In this document: positions 9,935 to 20,245 of the stretch, in pieces
Layout of the letters: every line of letters begins with the position of its first letter
Numbering within the stretch: the first letter of the stretch is position 1
Source: Ampullaceana balthica
Lineage: Eukaryota > Mollusca > Gastropoda > Lymnaeidae
Direction: 5' to 3'
NCBI GenBank assembly: GCA_944989445.1
Contig: CALYLW010000169.1
Span: forward strand, 388,501-452,500
Length of the DNA: 64,000 nt
Program-made: the position numbers and the translations under genes
Notes under the pieces: model-generated
Databases searched by the model: none
What the model was told of the DNA's origin: nothing
Seen by the model: the letters and a program-made list of their open reading frames with translations, nothing else

Positions 9935-11590
9935 GGTTGTGATTCGCGTGACTGCATACAAATTCAGTCAACATCGATCTGTTCTTAGGCTTGTTTATTA
10001 AATGCAAGAAAAAGCTTGCTCACAGATGTATGTGGACCCAAATAAAGACAAAAGTTTGGCTGCAAAGTTTTCTAAGTGTGGAAAGGCTGCTGCTGGCAAA
10101 CAGACATAAAACTCCAGCAGAATAACTGACTTGAACTTCTCCTTCAGGTCATAATCTGCTTCTAGGTCCAGCAGCTCTAACTGTATATCCTCTAGGGCTG
10201 AATCAGATTGTGCACTTAATGGTGAACTAAGAATATTGAAGAGTGGTTGCACGTTCTCGAAGTCTCGGAACCTCTTTTCAAATTCCACAGCCAAGGCATC
10301 CAAATAAGCCTTATACTACTCGTCAGCAGTTTCACCAGAAATTGTTTTCTGTTTCAGCAAAGGGAGATGGCAAAACCAGTTATCACCTGCATGAGAAAAA
10401 GCAGAGCTTTGCCTGAAATGATTTAACATGCACATACATTTCATGTGCAAACAAGCTATTGCACTGAAGTTTGACATTAATTTCATTTAACTTTTCCATA
10501 ATTTCAACAGCAAACATGAAGTCTGACTTCCACTCTTCATTAACAATGGTAGAAACAAAGTCACAAATAAAACCCTTTATCTCCAGGAACATAAGTATTT
10601 CTTCCTTGAGATCCCACACTCGCCTCAATATATTGCACGGCTCAGCGCAGCGAACACTGCTGTGGTAGACAATTATATTATTATATTCAGTTTCTAAATC
10701 TTCAAGCAGTGCCCTGAACTTCCTGTGGTTAAGAGCCCTGGCTCTGATGAAGGTTATCACACTGACAACTGGGTAAATAACATGCTTGATATTCAACTTA
10801 GCTTTACAAAGACTTTCCTGATGGATAAACAGTGGAGAGGTAAGATGTATTGTCAGGTTGTTCCTCTTTAATTATTTTTAATCAACTTCACAAGACCTAA
10901 GTTTTCTCAAGTAAAAACATGCGATTCATCGGTTGTTACACTTGATATCTTGTTCCACACTAACCCAGTTCTTAACAGCATTGAATAAATCCTGGCTTGT
11001 AGTTGTGTCTTTGAGTGGCTCAACACTAAGTAATTCTTCGGTAAGCTCAAAACGAGTGTTTATTCACCGTATAAATACCAACAATTGTGCTGCGTCCTGT
11101 ACATCGGTACTTTTTCCTAACGCAAGAGAGTACCACAAAAAGTTTTTGCTCGCATCTCGAAGTTGGTGTATCAAATTGTCACTAATTTTTCAACACGCCT
11201 GACTAGAGTTCTCCTTGATAAATAAATGTTATCAAATTGTGTTTTCAGTTCTGGACACATGTTTGCTGCATCTGACAAGCATCTGGATCTGATAAATTCG
11301 CTGTCAGAAAAAGACTTGTTACTATTTACAATCTTATGGAACAGAACCAAGCTGGCTTCGGTTGCAGCATCTTGTATTAAAATTTAAAGACTATTTGGTG
11401 AAGACAGTTTGCTGCCTGTTTAGATTATGAACCAACTCCTGGCTATTCTTTTTTCTCCATTCGTTCAAATTGAACGTTAAATTGTGCCCGAAATCCAAAT
11501 GTTTCATTTGGTGGTGTCTATTTCAGTTGTACTCCTTAAAGACGCTCACACACTCACGGCACAGCAATCAGACTGCTTTGTCATTCGTCA
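9935..11590 (-). pseudogene. hAT transposase of the GTF2IRD2-like type, broken
   Basis: In 5'-to-3' order on the minus strand I can read four parts. First is a BED/C2H2-like finger at about 11500-11565 (LLCRECVSVFKEYN, then a TGA stop, then NRHHQMKH). Second is the catalytic-domain region with SDAANMCPELKTQFDN (about 11230-11290) and, after frame changes, GKSTDVQDAAQLLVFIR. Third is an open 137-codon block at 10383-10796 with FIRARALNHRKFRALLED and WDLKEEILMFLEIKG. Fourth is the C-terminal dimerisation region at 9998-10303 (LSLFGSTYICEQAFSC), continuing after one more frame change with INKPKNRSMLTEF. This order matches hAT transposases related to the vertebrate domesticated gene GTF2IRD2. At least four stops or frame changes are present, so it cannot encode a working enzyme. 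Confidence 0.9.
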
Positions 11591-11595
11591 TTAAT

Positions 11596-11985
11596 AAATA
11601 GAGGTAAAAAAAAAGATTTTTAAAAACCACGTTTTTATAAGTGTACTAAAAAGAAGAAAATAATTTATTTTATACCAAACACCTCATAAGCGCCCGCCCA
11701 ACGTTTTAAAAACACGGTGTGGTCACGGGGTGAACTCATGGATGTCAACAAAAGCAGACGGTACAAATGCTTATATATAGATAAACTAAAAAGTTCAATA
11801 ATTTAATAACAGTACATTCGATCGATCTGAAATTTTGATACAGTGCATTGTCATCCAAGATCTATCTGTGGTAAAATTTTGAGATCTCTAGGACCATCAG
11901 AAGTGGTTTAATTTTACGTTGGCAGATTTAAACATTGTGGACAGACAAATCCACAGGAACGAAAGCGAGTTAATAAAACGTGGTT
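11596..11985 (-). mobile_element. R1 copy D, an R1/MITE composite nested in the hAT element
   Basis: The first 100 bases match the left arm of the MITE at 48542-48955 (AAATAGAGGT end, then ACCACGTTTTTATAAG and AAGCGCCCGCCC). The rest matches R1 on the minus strand, including GGTCCTAGAGATCTCAAAAT and TCAAAATTTCAGATCGATCG read in that orientation. Both ends carry ACCACGTTTT facing inward, so the composite is bounded by inverted termini and may have moved as a unit. It lies between the transposase start and the right terminal repeat of the host hAT element, so it is probably younger than that insertion. Confidence 0.8.
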
Positions 11986-12205
11986 AAATTAAAAACATGA
12001 CAATCGTCTTCAATTATTTTTTTTTGATGTTGTTTTTTTAATATCACATGATTCGAATCAAATACTCGAAGTAAAATGTAGCTAAAATTCTGAACAAAGA
12101 AAATAATCATCGACATAAGTTCGTAACTTGTACATGCATACGGGCCGCATAATATGTGCTGGCGGGCCGCATGCGGTCCGTAGTTTGCCCACACCTGCCG
12201 TAGAT

Positions 12206-12662
12206 GATGTCCCAGCACCATGTTCCTAGATTCCCACCCTTGTTACCACATCTCTACAGCTGTAATGAGCTGACAGCACATGTTGACATGATTCCACGCA
12301 AAGTCTCCAGTCAGCCGTGTTAACACCTCAATTATGTCTGCCGTCCGACATGATCTTTGGTACACTGTCAGAAATGGTGTGTGTGTGTGGGGGGAAAAGG
12401 TGGGTGGGTCCCTAGTGTAGTGAAGCTCAGAAAGAGGGAAGACAATAATCTCGTCTGCTCGATGCCTCACGGCGGGCACTATACAGACATTTGGGAGCAG
12501 TGCCACGGGGGGGGGGTATTACCACGGTGTGTGGGTGAGATAGTCTACCGAATACTGCTAATGAGCCTAATGCTATATTGTGTGTGAGATACTGCAGATA
12601 CGGCCATAAAGTGTGACCAGCAAGGCCACTGTTTCAGGGCCCATTCTGAGATCTTTTAGGTC
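12206..12662. other. Unique spacer
   Basis: Overlapping frames on both strands at 12243-12587 show no motif. Short GT- and G-rich runs lie at 12375-12405 and 12507-12517. Confidence 0.45.
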
Positions 12663-12740
12663 AGTGCTTCTCAAACTTTTTAGTATGGCGGAACGGCCGG
12701 AATTTTTCTATTGACCAGGGACCGGTGAACTATTTTCACT
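12663..12740 (+). mobile_element. Single end of a hAT-type MITE
   Basis: CAGTGCTTCTCAAACTTTTT followed by AGTATGGCGGAACGGC corresponds closely to the right end, read inward, of the complete element at 38511-39078. No second end is present nearby, so this is a solo end or a truncated copy. Confidence 0.7.
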
Positions 12741-12951
12741 GTACTGACGTTGGTATTCACATTGGGGAAAGAATTGTCTCTGGGATTGAGAGGCCAGCTG
12801 GTGGCCAGTTAACCTAAAAAATAATTACTCGCAACTTGGAGAAGGTGACTGACCACTCAACCTTAGTCCTCTGGGAAATATAACAAGACTCGTGACTCTT
12901 GGTGAGTGACAAGGTTCCCCGATAAACTCATCAATATGGACGGGATATAAG
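12741..12951. other. Short unique spacer
   Basis: Nothing recognised. Confidence 0.4.
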
Positions 12952-13362
12952 TATGGGCTACAGATGAGTGGAGTCTGTGCTATAGATGAGTGGAGTGTGT
13001 GCTACAGATGAGTGGAGTGTGTGCTATAGATGAGCGGGGTGAGTGCTATAGATGAGTGGGGTGAATGCTATAGATGAGTGGGGTGTGTGTTATAGATGAG
13101 TGGGGTGTGTGCTATAGATGAGTGGAGTGAGTGCTATAGATGAGTGGGGTGTGTGCTATAGATGAGTGGAGTGTGTGCTATAAATGAGTGGAGTGTGTGC
13201 TATAGATGAGTGGGGTGAGTGCTATAGATGAGTGGGGTGTGTGGCATAGATGAGTGGGGTGTGTGCTATAGATGAGTGGAGTGTGTGCTATAGATGAGTG
13301 GAGTGTGTGCTATAGATGAGTGGAGTGTGTGCTATAGATGAGTGGAGTGTGTGCTATAGATA
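12952..13362. repeat. 22-bp minisatellite, about 19 units
   Basis: The unit contains GTGTGCTATAGATGAGTGG followed by a short AGT or GGT end. Variants GTGAG/GTGTG and TGGAG/TGGGG alternate without clear order. It passes directly into the 32-bp array on its right. Confidence 0.94.
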
Positions 13363-13668
13363 AGTGGAGTGTGGGCTGTCGATGAGAGTGGAGTGTGGGC
13401 TGTGGATGAGAGTGAATGAGTGGAGTGTGGGCTGTGGATGAGAGTGGAGTGTGGGATGTGGATGAGAGTGAATAAGTGGAGTGTGGGCTGTGGATGAGAG
13501 TGAATAGGTGGAGTGTGGGCTGTGGATGAGAGTGAATGAGTGGAGTGTGGGCTGTGGATGAGAGTGAATGAGTGGAGTGTGGGCTGTGGATGAGAGTGAA
13601 TGAGTGGAATGTAGGCTGTGGATGAGAGTGAATGAGTGGAGTGTAGGCTGTAGGTGAGAGTGAATGAG
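13363..13668. repeat. 32-bp minisatellite derived from the 22-bp unit
   Basis: Units share GGGCTGTGGATGAGAGTG and AATGAGTGGAGT. Compared with the adjacent 22-bp unit, the longer one has an extra AGTGAATGAG, itself a near-copy of neighbouring bases, so the long unit probably arose from the short one by an internal duplication. One long minus-strand frame runs through it because three units make 96 bp without stops. I do not treat it as a gene. Confidence 0.92.
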
Positions 13669-13817
13669 TTTTTAGTCATATTACATCATAGTACTTGAGC
13701 ATATAAATTTGAAATTTTTATCAATCCAGAAAAAGATTTTTCCTTCACAATTCTGTGAAATTATTTTTTCTTCTCTTTAGTCCGCTTATAAAACGTGTTT
13801 TTTTTTAACTTCTATTT
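13669..13817 (+). mobile_element. Right half of a hairpin MITE
   Basis: About 150 bases from TTTAGTCATATTACATCATA to ACTTCTATTT match the right arm of the MITE at 48542-48955 nearly base for base. The left arm is missing, and the break coincides exactly with the end of the 32-bp array. Confidence 0.88.
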
Positions 13818-13972
13818 ATTAAGTGTAATCTTAGGCCTTACCATCTTCCCTTTTCTCCTTGAATTCCATCTTTGGTGTTATCCTGTTATTTCGTGTGGGT
13901 TCAGACAAGCTTAACCTATTCACCCCATTACATTTTTCGTAAGATCCCCCAAATTACGGACATTTTTCATGA

Positions 13973-14055
13973 GTCTGCCCCTGGTTGTTAAGTCTGCCCC
14001 TGGTTGTTATGTCTGCCCCTGGTTGTTAAGTCTGCCCCTGGTTGTTAAGTCTGCC
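13973..14055. repeat. 19-bp minisatellite, 4 units
   Basis: The unit GTCTGCCCCTGGTTGTTAA is repeated four times with a single substitution, plus a partial fifth copy. Confidence 0.93.
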
Positions 14056-15869
14056 CATTGGAGTACCCATGGGAAAAATTATTCAGAAATGCCTGAACAG
14101 TGGAATACAGAATTTGGAAACACATCAAGGGCTCTAAAGAATGAGTGCGCTAAAAACACTTGGGATTTAACAGATCCAATGGAAGTTACTATCATGTACA
14201 AGGAGTACCTTCACAGTAATGTCTCCTTTGAGAAACAGCAAAATCCTGTTCAATTGTGATGCTCCTGAGCGTATGCACCGAAAACTCGTGCACAACTTGA
14301 CTATCTATCCCAATATTTACCTCACCCCCTTAAAAAAATAATGTTTCAGCTGCCCACTTGCAAGATTCTAAACGTAAATGTGGTTATACGCAATTCTCAT
14401 CCTCGTACCATCATGTTGATCTGATCGGCTCATGTTATGGTGTCGGCCACATAGAACCAAACAGCCGATATTTCCGAAGTTCCACCTCGCAAGCGACGTC
14501 AGGTGACAGGTGGGACAACGTTCAAACACTCAAGACTTAGCGCATCGCGACTAAAAGCCAAACACGGTGGGAAGTATATCACTTGAACCTCTCGCCGGAA
14601 TGTGGCGGTCGTCAGGTTTGTCATGTGACATCAAGTATGGGAGAGGTGGTGGGAGGGCGCGGTGGACATTCGCTTCAAGGTTGCAGGTTTAAAGGCAACG
14701 ACATAATCCGGCAGTGACAGTGAACCCCTGTACAATGAGCTGAGCAATGAGAAATGGTCACGTCTCTGGCTAGGTCAGAAAATTACTGTAGAAAAAAAAG
14801 TGTGTGCGCGTAGATGGGAGACGTCTGACCTAGGCGATAATTATCGATTTATCTAATGTACTGATAGCAAATATGTTGTCTTGTACTTGTTGCATTTTAA
14901 TTAATTTATATTTTTTGTTTGGGGGCGCGGGGGGGGGGTGGCTGTAAATTTTAACCCGGCCGAAGGAACTCCAACCTTTCTGTGCCCCTGTCACACGGCA
15001 CGGTGGCTTTGCGTACACCGACTAGACTCCTAATCCCTTTCACAAACAACATATCTACCGGCAACGTCATAGCACACAACGACGGTCATTGTTCGCAACA
15101 CCAAAAGCAGTGCAGTTTAACACAGACGCTCGTCTTGCACTTTGAAATAAAGGAGAGCCGATTCTTTACACTGCCGTGTGTTGACACACAGGGATGTGTT
15201 ACATAGTACGTACGGCCACCGTTTTGTACACAATGGTGCACACGTAGATGAAGGCGCTAACAACAGTGGCGATTGTCCATAGGACTTTATAGGGAATGTG
15301 TGACACTTGAAAGCACAGCAGATGGATGACTTGGCATGGGTTAATAATAAGTGTCGACACAGGTCAAAAGTCAATAAAGTGATTGAACACAATATTATCA
15401 TATGACTATGCACTCCATGGTAAGCAATTATATTTTTGGGATGAGTCTGAGTTTTGCATTGTTCCTGACAATAAAAAAAACTGTTGACTACTTTCATATG
15501 TTGTGTGAGGAGTGAGGGGTATGGTCAGTTTAATGACACGGGGTGGGGCCGGGGGGATGTGTGACGTCATATATTTTACTTTTCCATAACAATCAAAACC
15601 CTTAGTGTTATCTACAGAGCATTGTATCTTAAACTTTGTTTCAAGTCGAAAGTTGTCTCATGTCAGTCACAGAGCGCATATAAAAATACCACCAGAGAGT
15701 TGCTGGGTTGAAGAGTGCATGTTGAATGTCAAGAAAGATTGAGAAGATATATGACTTGTGGCTTCATGGGTAGCGACAACAGGAACAGCAACACACAAGT
15801 AATAGCAGTAGTAGTTAGTATTAGTAGCTGTTGTTCTCTTAGTAGTAGTAAGGGAAGGAGCTGGTGCCA
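14056..15869. other. Unique spacer with unrecognised open frames
   Basis: The plus-strand frame across 14056-14259 has non-repetitive, gene-like composition (for example KNECAKNTWDLTDPMEV), but I recognise no family and see no clear splice sites. Further frames at 14358-14540, 14982-15206 and 15117-15497 are probably chance. A G-rich run lies at about 14922-14939. Confidence 0.35.
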
Positions 15870-15889
15870 TAAATATATATATATATATG
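15870..15889. repeat. Short AT microsatellite
   Basis: About eight TA dinucleotides. Confidence 0.8.
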
Positions 15890-17439
15890 GTCTGGAGGGG
15901 GGAGGCGGTGGGTCATTCAGTGACAGATCAAGGTCACAATAAAGTTATTTATAATTTATAAAATTATTTCTACACCACGCTATAAACAATCAAACTCGCC
16001 GAAATTGTATTAGACACTTGATGTGTTGACTTTATATTTATGTCAGACAGCAAAAACACTTGATATCCATGCGGAAAATATCAATTGTATAGCTATGAAA
16101 GTTCAGGATTGAGATTTGTAATGGTGGATACTTCAGGACTTGCATAGCTCACATTATCTAGTCAGAACATGGTTTAGTATATGAATATGATATATCACTA
16201 ACAATAAGCAAGTGCCATCAAATTTTAATCAAATTCTACGCAACGTTACTTTAACCCCACCCTCCTCTTTCACATACACTTACATAGCCTATCTGTACCA
16301 TCAAAGAAAAATTTCCAGTTGCGCATTGAAGCATTTGGCGCCCCTTTATCCCATCAACACGTCAATTAAACTCTAAACATCAAACACCCACCCTCACTTC
16401 CAGATTGAAACCAATGAACACGGGGTGGGGGGGGGGCTGCAGGTGCGAGGCTGTGCGTGCATAATAAAACTCTGCTTTAACGTCTTACAGTTCAGTGTGA
16501 GCTGTGGTAAAAGTATCTCATAACCATATTCTTATGGATTGGCTCAACAATGTCTCTAGGAACGTGTCATGTGACGGTGCCTCTGTGTGGGTAAATGAAT
16601 TGGTACCTCCGGTCTTCGTGGTTAAGTAATGCAGCTTTAGTGGCGCTAGTCTGCCTAGCCTAGAGTTAGACCGAGTCTAACAATGGAATTTAGAAACATT
16701 AAACATAAAGGAAAAACAACAACATAGGCCTAAAGATAAAGGGGTCGCAAAATCAAATTACATATTCAACCGACTTCCTCGACACTTTAAGGATTTTTCG
16801 GCCCAAAATCAAAGTTGTCCACGATCCACATAAAATAAGCCACCACACATATTGTTGATCTATTAGATCTGTTTTGATCAGATTTATATATTTAAGAAAA
16901 CATTAATTATTGTACTTAAACTTTGTTTTTAAAAATGTGTAGTTTCAAATGGGGTGTGTAATTTGTTGTTTGTGAACTGATCAAAATCAAATGGCAGACG
17001 ATCCTTTCTAGTCTACTGTCTGTGTGCAGCAGCGTACAGGGACTATCGATCCTTACCTTCTCAACCCCACAAGCTTGACCCAGTCAAGGGTTACGTCAAT
17101 ATCCCTTTGGTTACCCCCTGCGGGCCGTCACTCCAGGTAATAGCTATGGTCTCAGAATACACACATCCACACAGTGTAGATCCGACTCTCAAGAACACAC
17201 ACTCGATACTCCGCCTACCCAACACTGCCGTGTCAAACACATATTTAGAACACCCTTTTCGTATATCCACAACGATCCGTTAAGTTTCCATACGAATATA
17301 AGTATTATCCACAGAAACGTTAAGATAGCAAAGACTCCACTGGAAGGAAAGTTCACATATTAACTTTTTTTAACTAAAACCACCACCTGATTCCCCCAGT
17401 ACTACACCACTACCACACTACAACTGCCGTCTGTACACA
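15890..17439. other. Unique spacer
   Basis: I find no gene, array or transposon end. The only low-complexity features are G-runs at 15898-15912 and 16421-16436. Confidence 0.5.
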
Positions 17440-17690
17440 CGCGCACTGGGCCAACACACACATGATTAGACACAAAGCGCCGACAGGAAGCGAAAACAGT
17501 CCTCTCGTGAATGGCTTCGCCAGCCAGACCCGCCGAGCGCGGCGTAAACTCGCCAACTTTTCGCGTCACCCTCGACAACCGACCGCTGTACAGAGCAGGA
17601 CTGAAGCAAACACCGTCCGCCAGTTGGCCGTGGTGAGGTCGAGATCACTGGCCAGCCCGAGGGGGTGATCATGTCGCATATTCTGTCAGC
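17440..17690. other. CpG-dense patch open on both strands
   Basis: This stretch is visibly richer in GC and CpG than its surroundings. It holds a 68-codon frame on each strand (17462-17668 plus, 17466-17672 minus). The peptides match nothing I recognise. It could be a promoter-proximal region or a first exon of an unseen gene, but no TATA box, splice donor or downstream exon is identifiable. Confidence 0.3.
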
Positions 17691-18084
17691 TCCCTAGGTG
17701 GACCTGGCCTCCTCCACGCGCTGCTTGACTCACTCTACCTCACAAGCCCCCACACACGCACATTTTTTGGATGAACGTGAGATAATCTCTCGTACTGATA
17801 CGTTGAAACAAATTCCCCCCTCCTCCACCCAAACCGTATCACAACCCGAGAGGTAGCGTTTTGTGTCGTGGAGGCCGGAGGAATTGGCTTTAGGGAAAGT
17901 GACGTCCTGGAAATATCAGATTCTCATCCTTCACATTGTTGATAACAAAAGTTAAATTCACAAGGAATAATCAACCATGTTAGTGTTTATGTTATCTGAG
18001 GGAAGCAGACACAGAGACTACACTACTAAGTAGAAGGAAATGGTCAAACAAGGTTTGGTTGGTCAAACCATGTCTGAGGGATGG
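17691..18084. other. Unique spacer
   Basis: Nothing recognised. Confidence 0.45.
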
Positions 18085-18235
18085 CATTCACATGCACCCT
18101 TGCCTTTGGGCAATCATATGAACATACACCCTTGCCCTGGGGTAATAACACGCACACACATCCTTTCTGAGGGTTAATACTCGCATATAACCTTTAATCG
18201 TGGGGTAATAATACGCAAATTCCCCCTAGCCGTAC
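18085..18235. repeat. Decayed minisatellite of about 40-45 bp
   Basis: About four poorly conserved units share ACCCTTGCC or related bases, then GGGTAATA and a CGCA-type segment. The divergence suggests an old array no longer being homogenised. Confidence 0.6.
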
Positions 18236-18992
18236 GCACATACAGCGGTGTCTACGCTCCAAGTATCATTTATACGTATCTATAAGACAACAGATGCAGT
18301 CAGCTGGCGTTGTCAAATGTTAAGTGCAGTATTGATGTGATCTATTTAACACATGACTGGCAAGAATAATACGTCAAGATGTAGAGGGGAAACAACTCGT
18401 CATTGCATAGCTTTGACAGGGATTGCCTCCAGCTGCTGAAAAAAAAACTAGAGAGAAAAAGAAATAAAATATCCTATCTCCTGACGTGTGTTTGTAACAA
18501 GATTACTTGCATTTACTTTCGACTTCGAGGATTGTAAAGGAATCGCGTGTTACAATTACATTCGGCACTTGATAATTTGGCCCCTTGAGGACCCCCCCCC
18601 CAATAACCCGCCGCATCTATTCACTGAGAGAGAGAGAGAGAGAAGGTTTTGAAGTTGTAAAATATGTTAGCTGCTGAGACATTTACTTAACAAGGTCGAT
18701 CGGATATCTGTGGATTCAAGGAATTCCTTCAAGTTTTAATTATTTAGCAACAACTTTCCATAAATTGTGGAGTGGGTGCATTCCTCCCCCCCCCCTGGTG
18801 TTTTCTTTCCTTCCCAAAACAAAGTTACACCCCTTTCAAGGCGAGTCTTAGAAAAGTGGGCCGCCTGTATAAAGTGAAGATTTTTTTTAATACATCAGCG
18901 TCCGATCGTTTCGGGCCAAATATGATCGGCAACCTTATTCTGGTCCAGGCCTTTTTTCCCCGCTGATTCGTTAGTAAAGCACTGTCACTTTG
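18236..18992. other. Spacer with GA microsatellite and homopolymers
   Basis: A GA run lies at about 18626-18643 and C-runs at 18591-18601 and 18786-18796. No gene is seen. Confidence 0.5.
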
Positions 18993-19215
18993 CTGTGGTA
19001 CATCCCCATCCGACCTGTGGTATATCCCCATCCGACCTGTGGTATATCCCCGTCCGACCTGTGGTATATCCCGATCCGACCTGTGGTATATCCCCATCCG
19101 ACTTGTGGTATATCCCCGTCCGACCTGTGGTATATCCCCATCCGACCTGTGGTATATTCCCGTCCGACCTGTGGTATATCCCAGTCCGACATGTGGTGTA
19201 TCCCCGTCTGAAAGC
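18993..19215. repeat. 22-bp minisatellite, about 10 units
   Basis: The core is GGTATATCCCCATCCGACCT. Units alternate between CCCCATCC and CCCCGTCC. Six-frame openness on both strands comes from the lack of stops in the unit. It is the first of three adjacent arrays that all contain GTATA-type motifs. Confidence 0.94.
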
Positions 19216-19298
19216 GGTCGTATACATCGTTCAGCAACTGAAATATTGATAGCCCTATAAAAGTGTTGTCATTTACATCGGTCACAGTAGTTGTATAC

Positions 19299-19465
19299 TC
19301 CATTTTGGTACACTCCGGTCAGAAAATTGTCGTATACACCGGACAGAGAGTTGTATACTATGGACAGATAGTTGTATACTCCGGACAGAGAGTTGTATAC
19401 TCCGGACAGAGAGTTGTATACTCCGGACAGAGCGTTGTCGTATACTCCAGTCCGAGTTTACAGAA
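19299..19465. repeat. 21-bp minisatellite, about 7 units
   Basis: The core is AGTTGTATACTCCGGACAGA. The centre is regular and both edges are degenerate. The GTATAC palindrome links it to the neighbouring arrays. Confidence 0.92.
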
Positions 19466-19504
19466 AGTTATATATATATATACTCCGGAAACAATTATCG
19501 TGTA

Positions 19505-20245
19505 TTCCTTGCATGGATAGAGTTGTATACCCCTCAAAGTTTGTATACCCCCATCATATAGGTTTGTATACCTGGTTAGACAGTTTTATACCCCTCAAAG
19601 TTTGTATACCCCCATCATATAGGTTTGTATACCTGGATAGACAGTTGTATACCCCTCAAAGTTTGTATACACCCATCATATAGGTTTGTATACCTGGATA
19701 GACAGTTGTATACCCCTCAAAGTTTGTATACACCCATCATATAGGTTTGTATACCTGGATAGACAGTTGTATACCCCTCAAAGTTTGTATACCCCCATCA
19801 TATAGGTTTGTATACCTGGATAGACAGTTGTATACCCCTCAAAGTTTGTATACCCCCATCATATAGGTTTGTATACCTGGATAGACAGTTGTATACCCCT
19901 CAAAGTTTGTATACCCCCATCATATAGGTTTGTATACCTGGATAGACAGTTGTATACCCCTCAAAGTTTGTATACACTCATCATATAGGTTTGTATACCT
20001 GGATAGAGAGTTGTATACCCCTCAAAGTTTGTATACCCCTCAAAGTTTGTATACCCCTCAAAGTTTGTCTACCCCCATCATATAGGTTTGTATACCTGGA
20101 TAGAGAGTTGTATACCCCTCAAAGTTTGTATACCCCCATCATATAGGTTTGTATACCTGGATAGACAGTTGTATACCCCTCAAAGTTTGTATACCCCCAT
20201 CATATAGGTTTGTAGACCTGGATAGACAGTTGTATACCCCAGACA
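19505..20245. repeat. 61-bp higher-order minisatellite, about 12 units
   Basis: Each 61-bp unit consists of three related subunits of about 20, 20 and 21 bp, each carrying TTGTATACC. The subunits read GTTTGTATACCTGGATAGAC, AGTTGTATACCCCTCAA and AGTTTGTATACCCCCATCAT. Spacing is exactly 61 bp over most of the array. One unit near 20025-20060 has extra copies of the middle subunit only, which is direct evidence of slippage at subunit level. The subunits resemble the 21-bp unit immediately to the left. Confidence 0.95.

Larger units (their letters stand above)
9542..12197 (-). mobile_element. hAT DNA transposon with intact ends and target duplication
   Basis: The element begins CAGGGGTTGGCAAACT, and its other end, read inward on the minus strand, begins CAGGTGTGGGCAAACT. 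These form terminal inverted repeats of about 16 bp with two mismatches. Both ends continue with GGGCCGCA-type subterminal motifs. The octamer CCGTAGAT flanks it perfectly on both sides (9534-9541 and 12198-12205), and an 8-bp target duplication is the hallmark of the hAT superfamily. The 2,656-bp length includes a nested insertion at 11596-11985. The transposase lies on the minus strand and is broken. The perfect target duplication beside a heavily mutated transposase suggests the duplication survived by chance or that the gene was already defective at insertion. Confidence 0.96.

Noticed and set aside
18971..19303. Tyr/Gly/Asp-rich minus-strand ORF as a possible adhesive or silk-like protein
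   Set aside because: It coincides with the 22-bp minisatellite, and equivalent frames exist on the plus strand.
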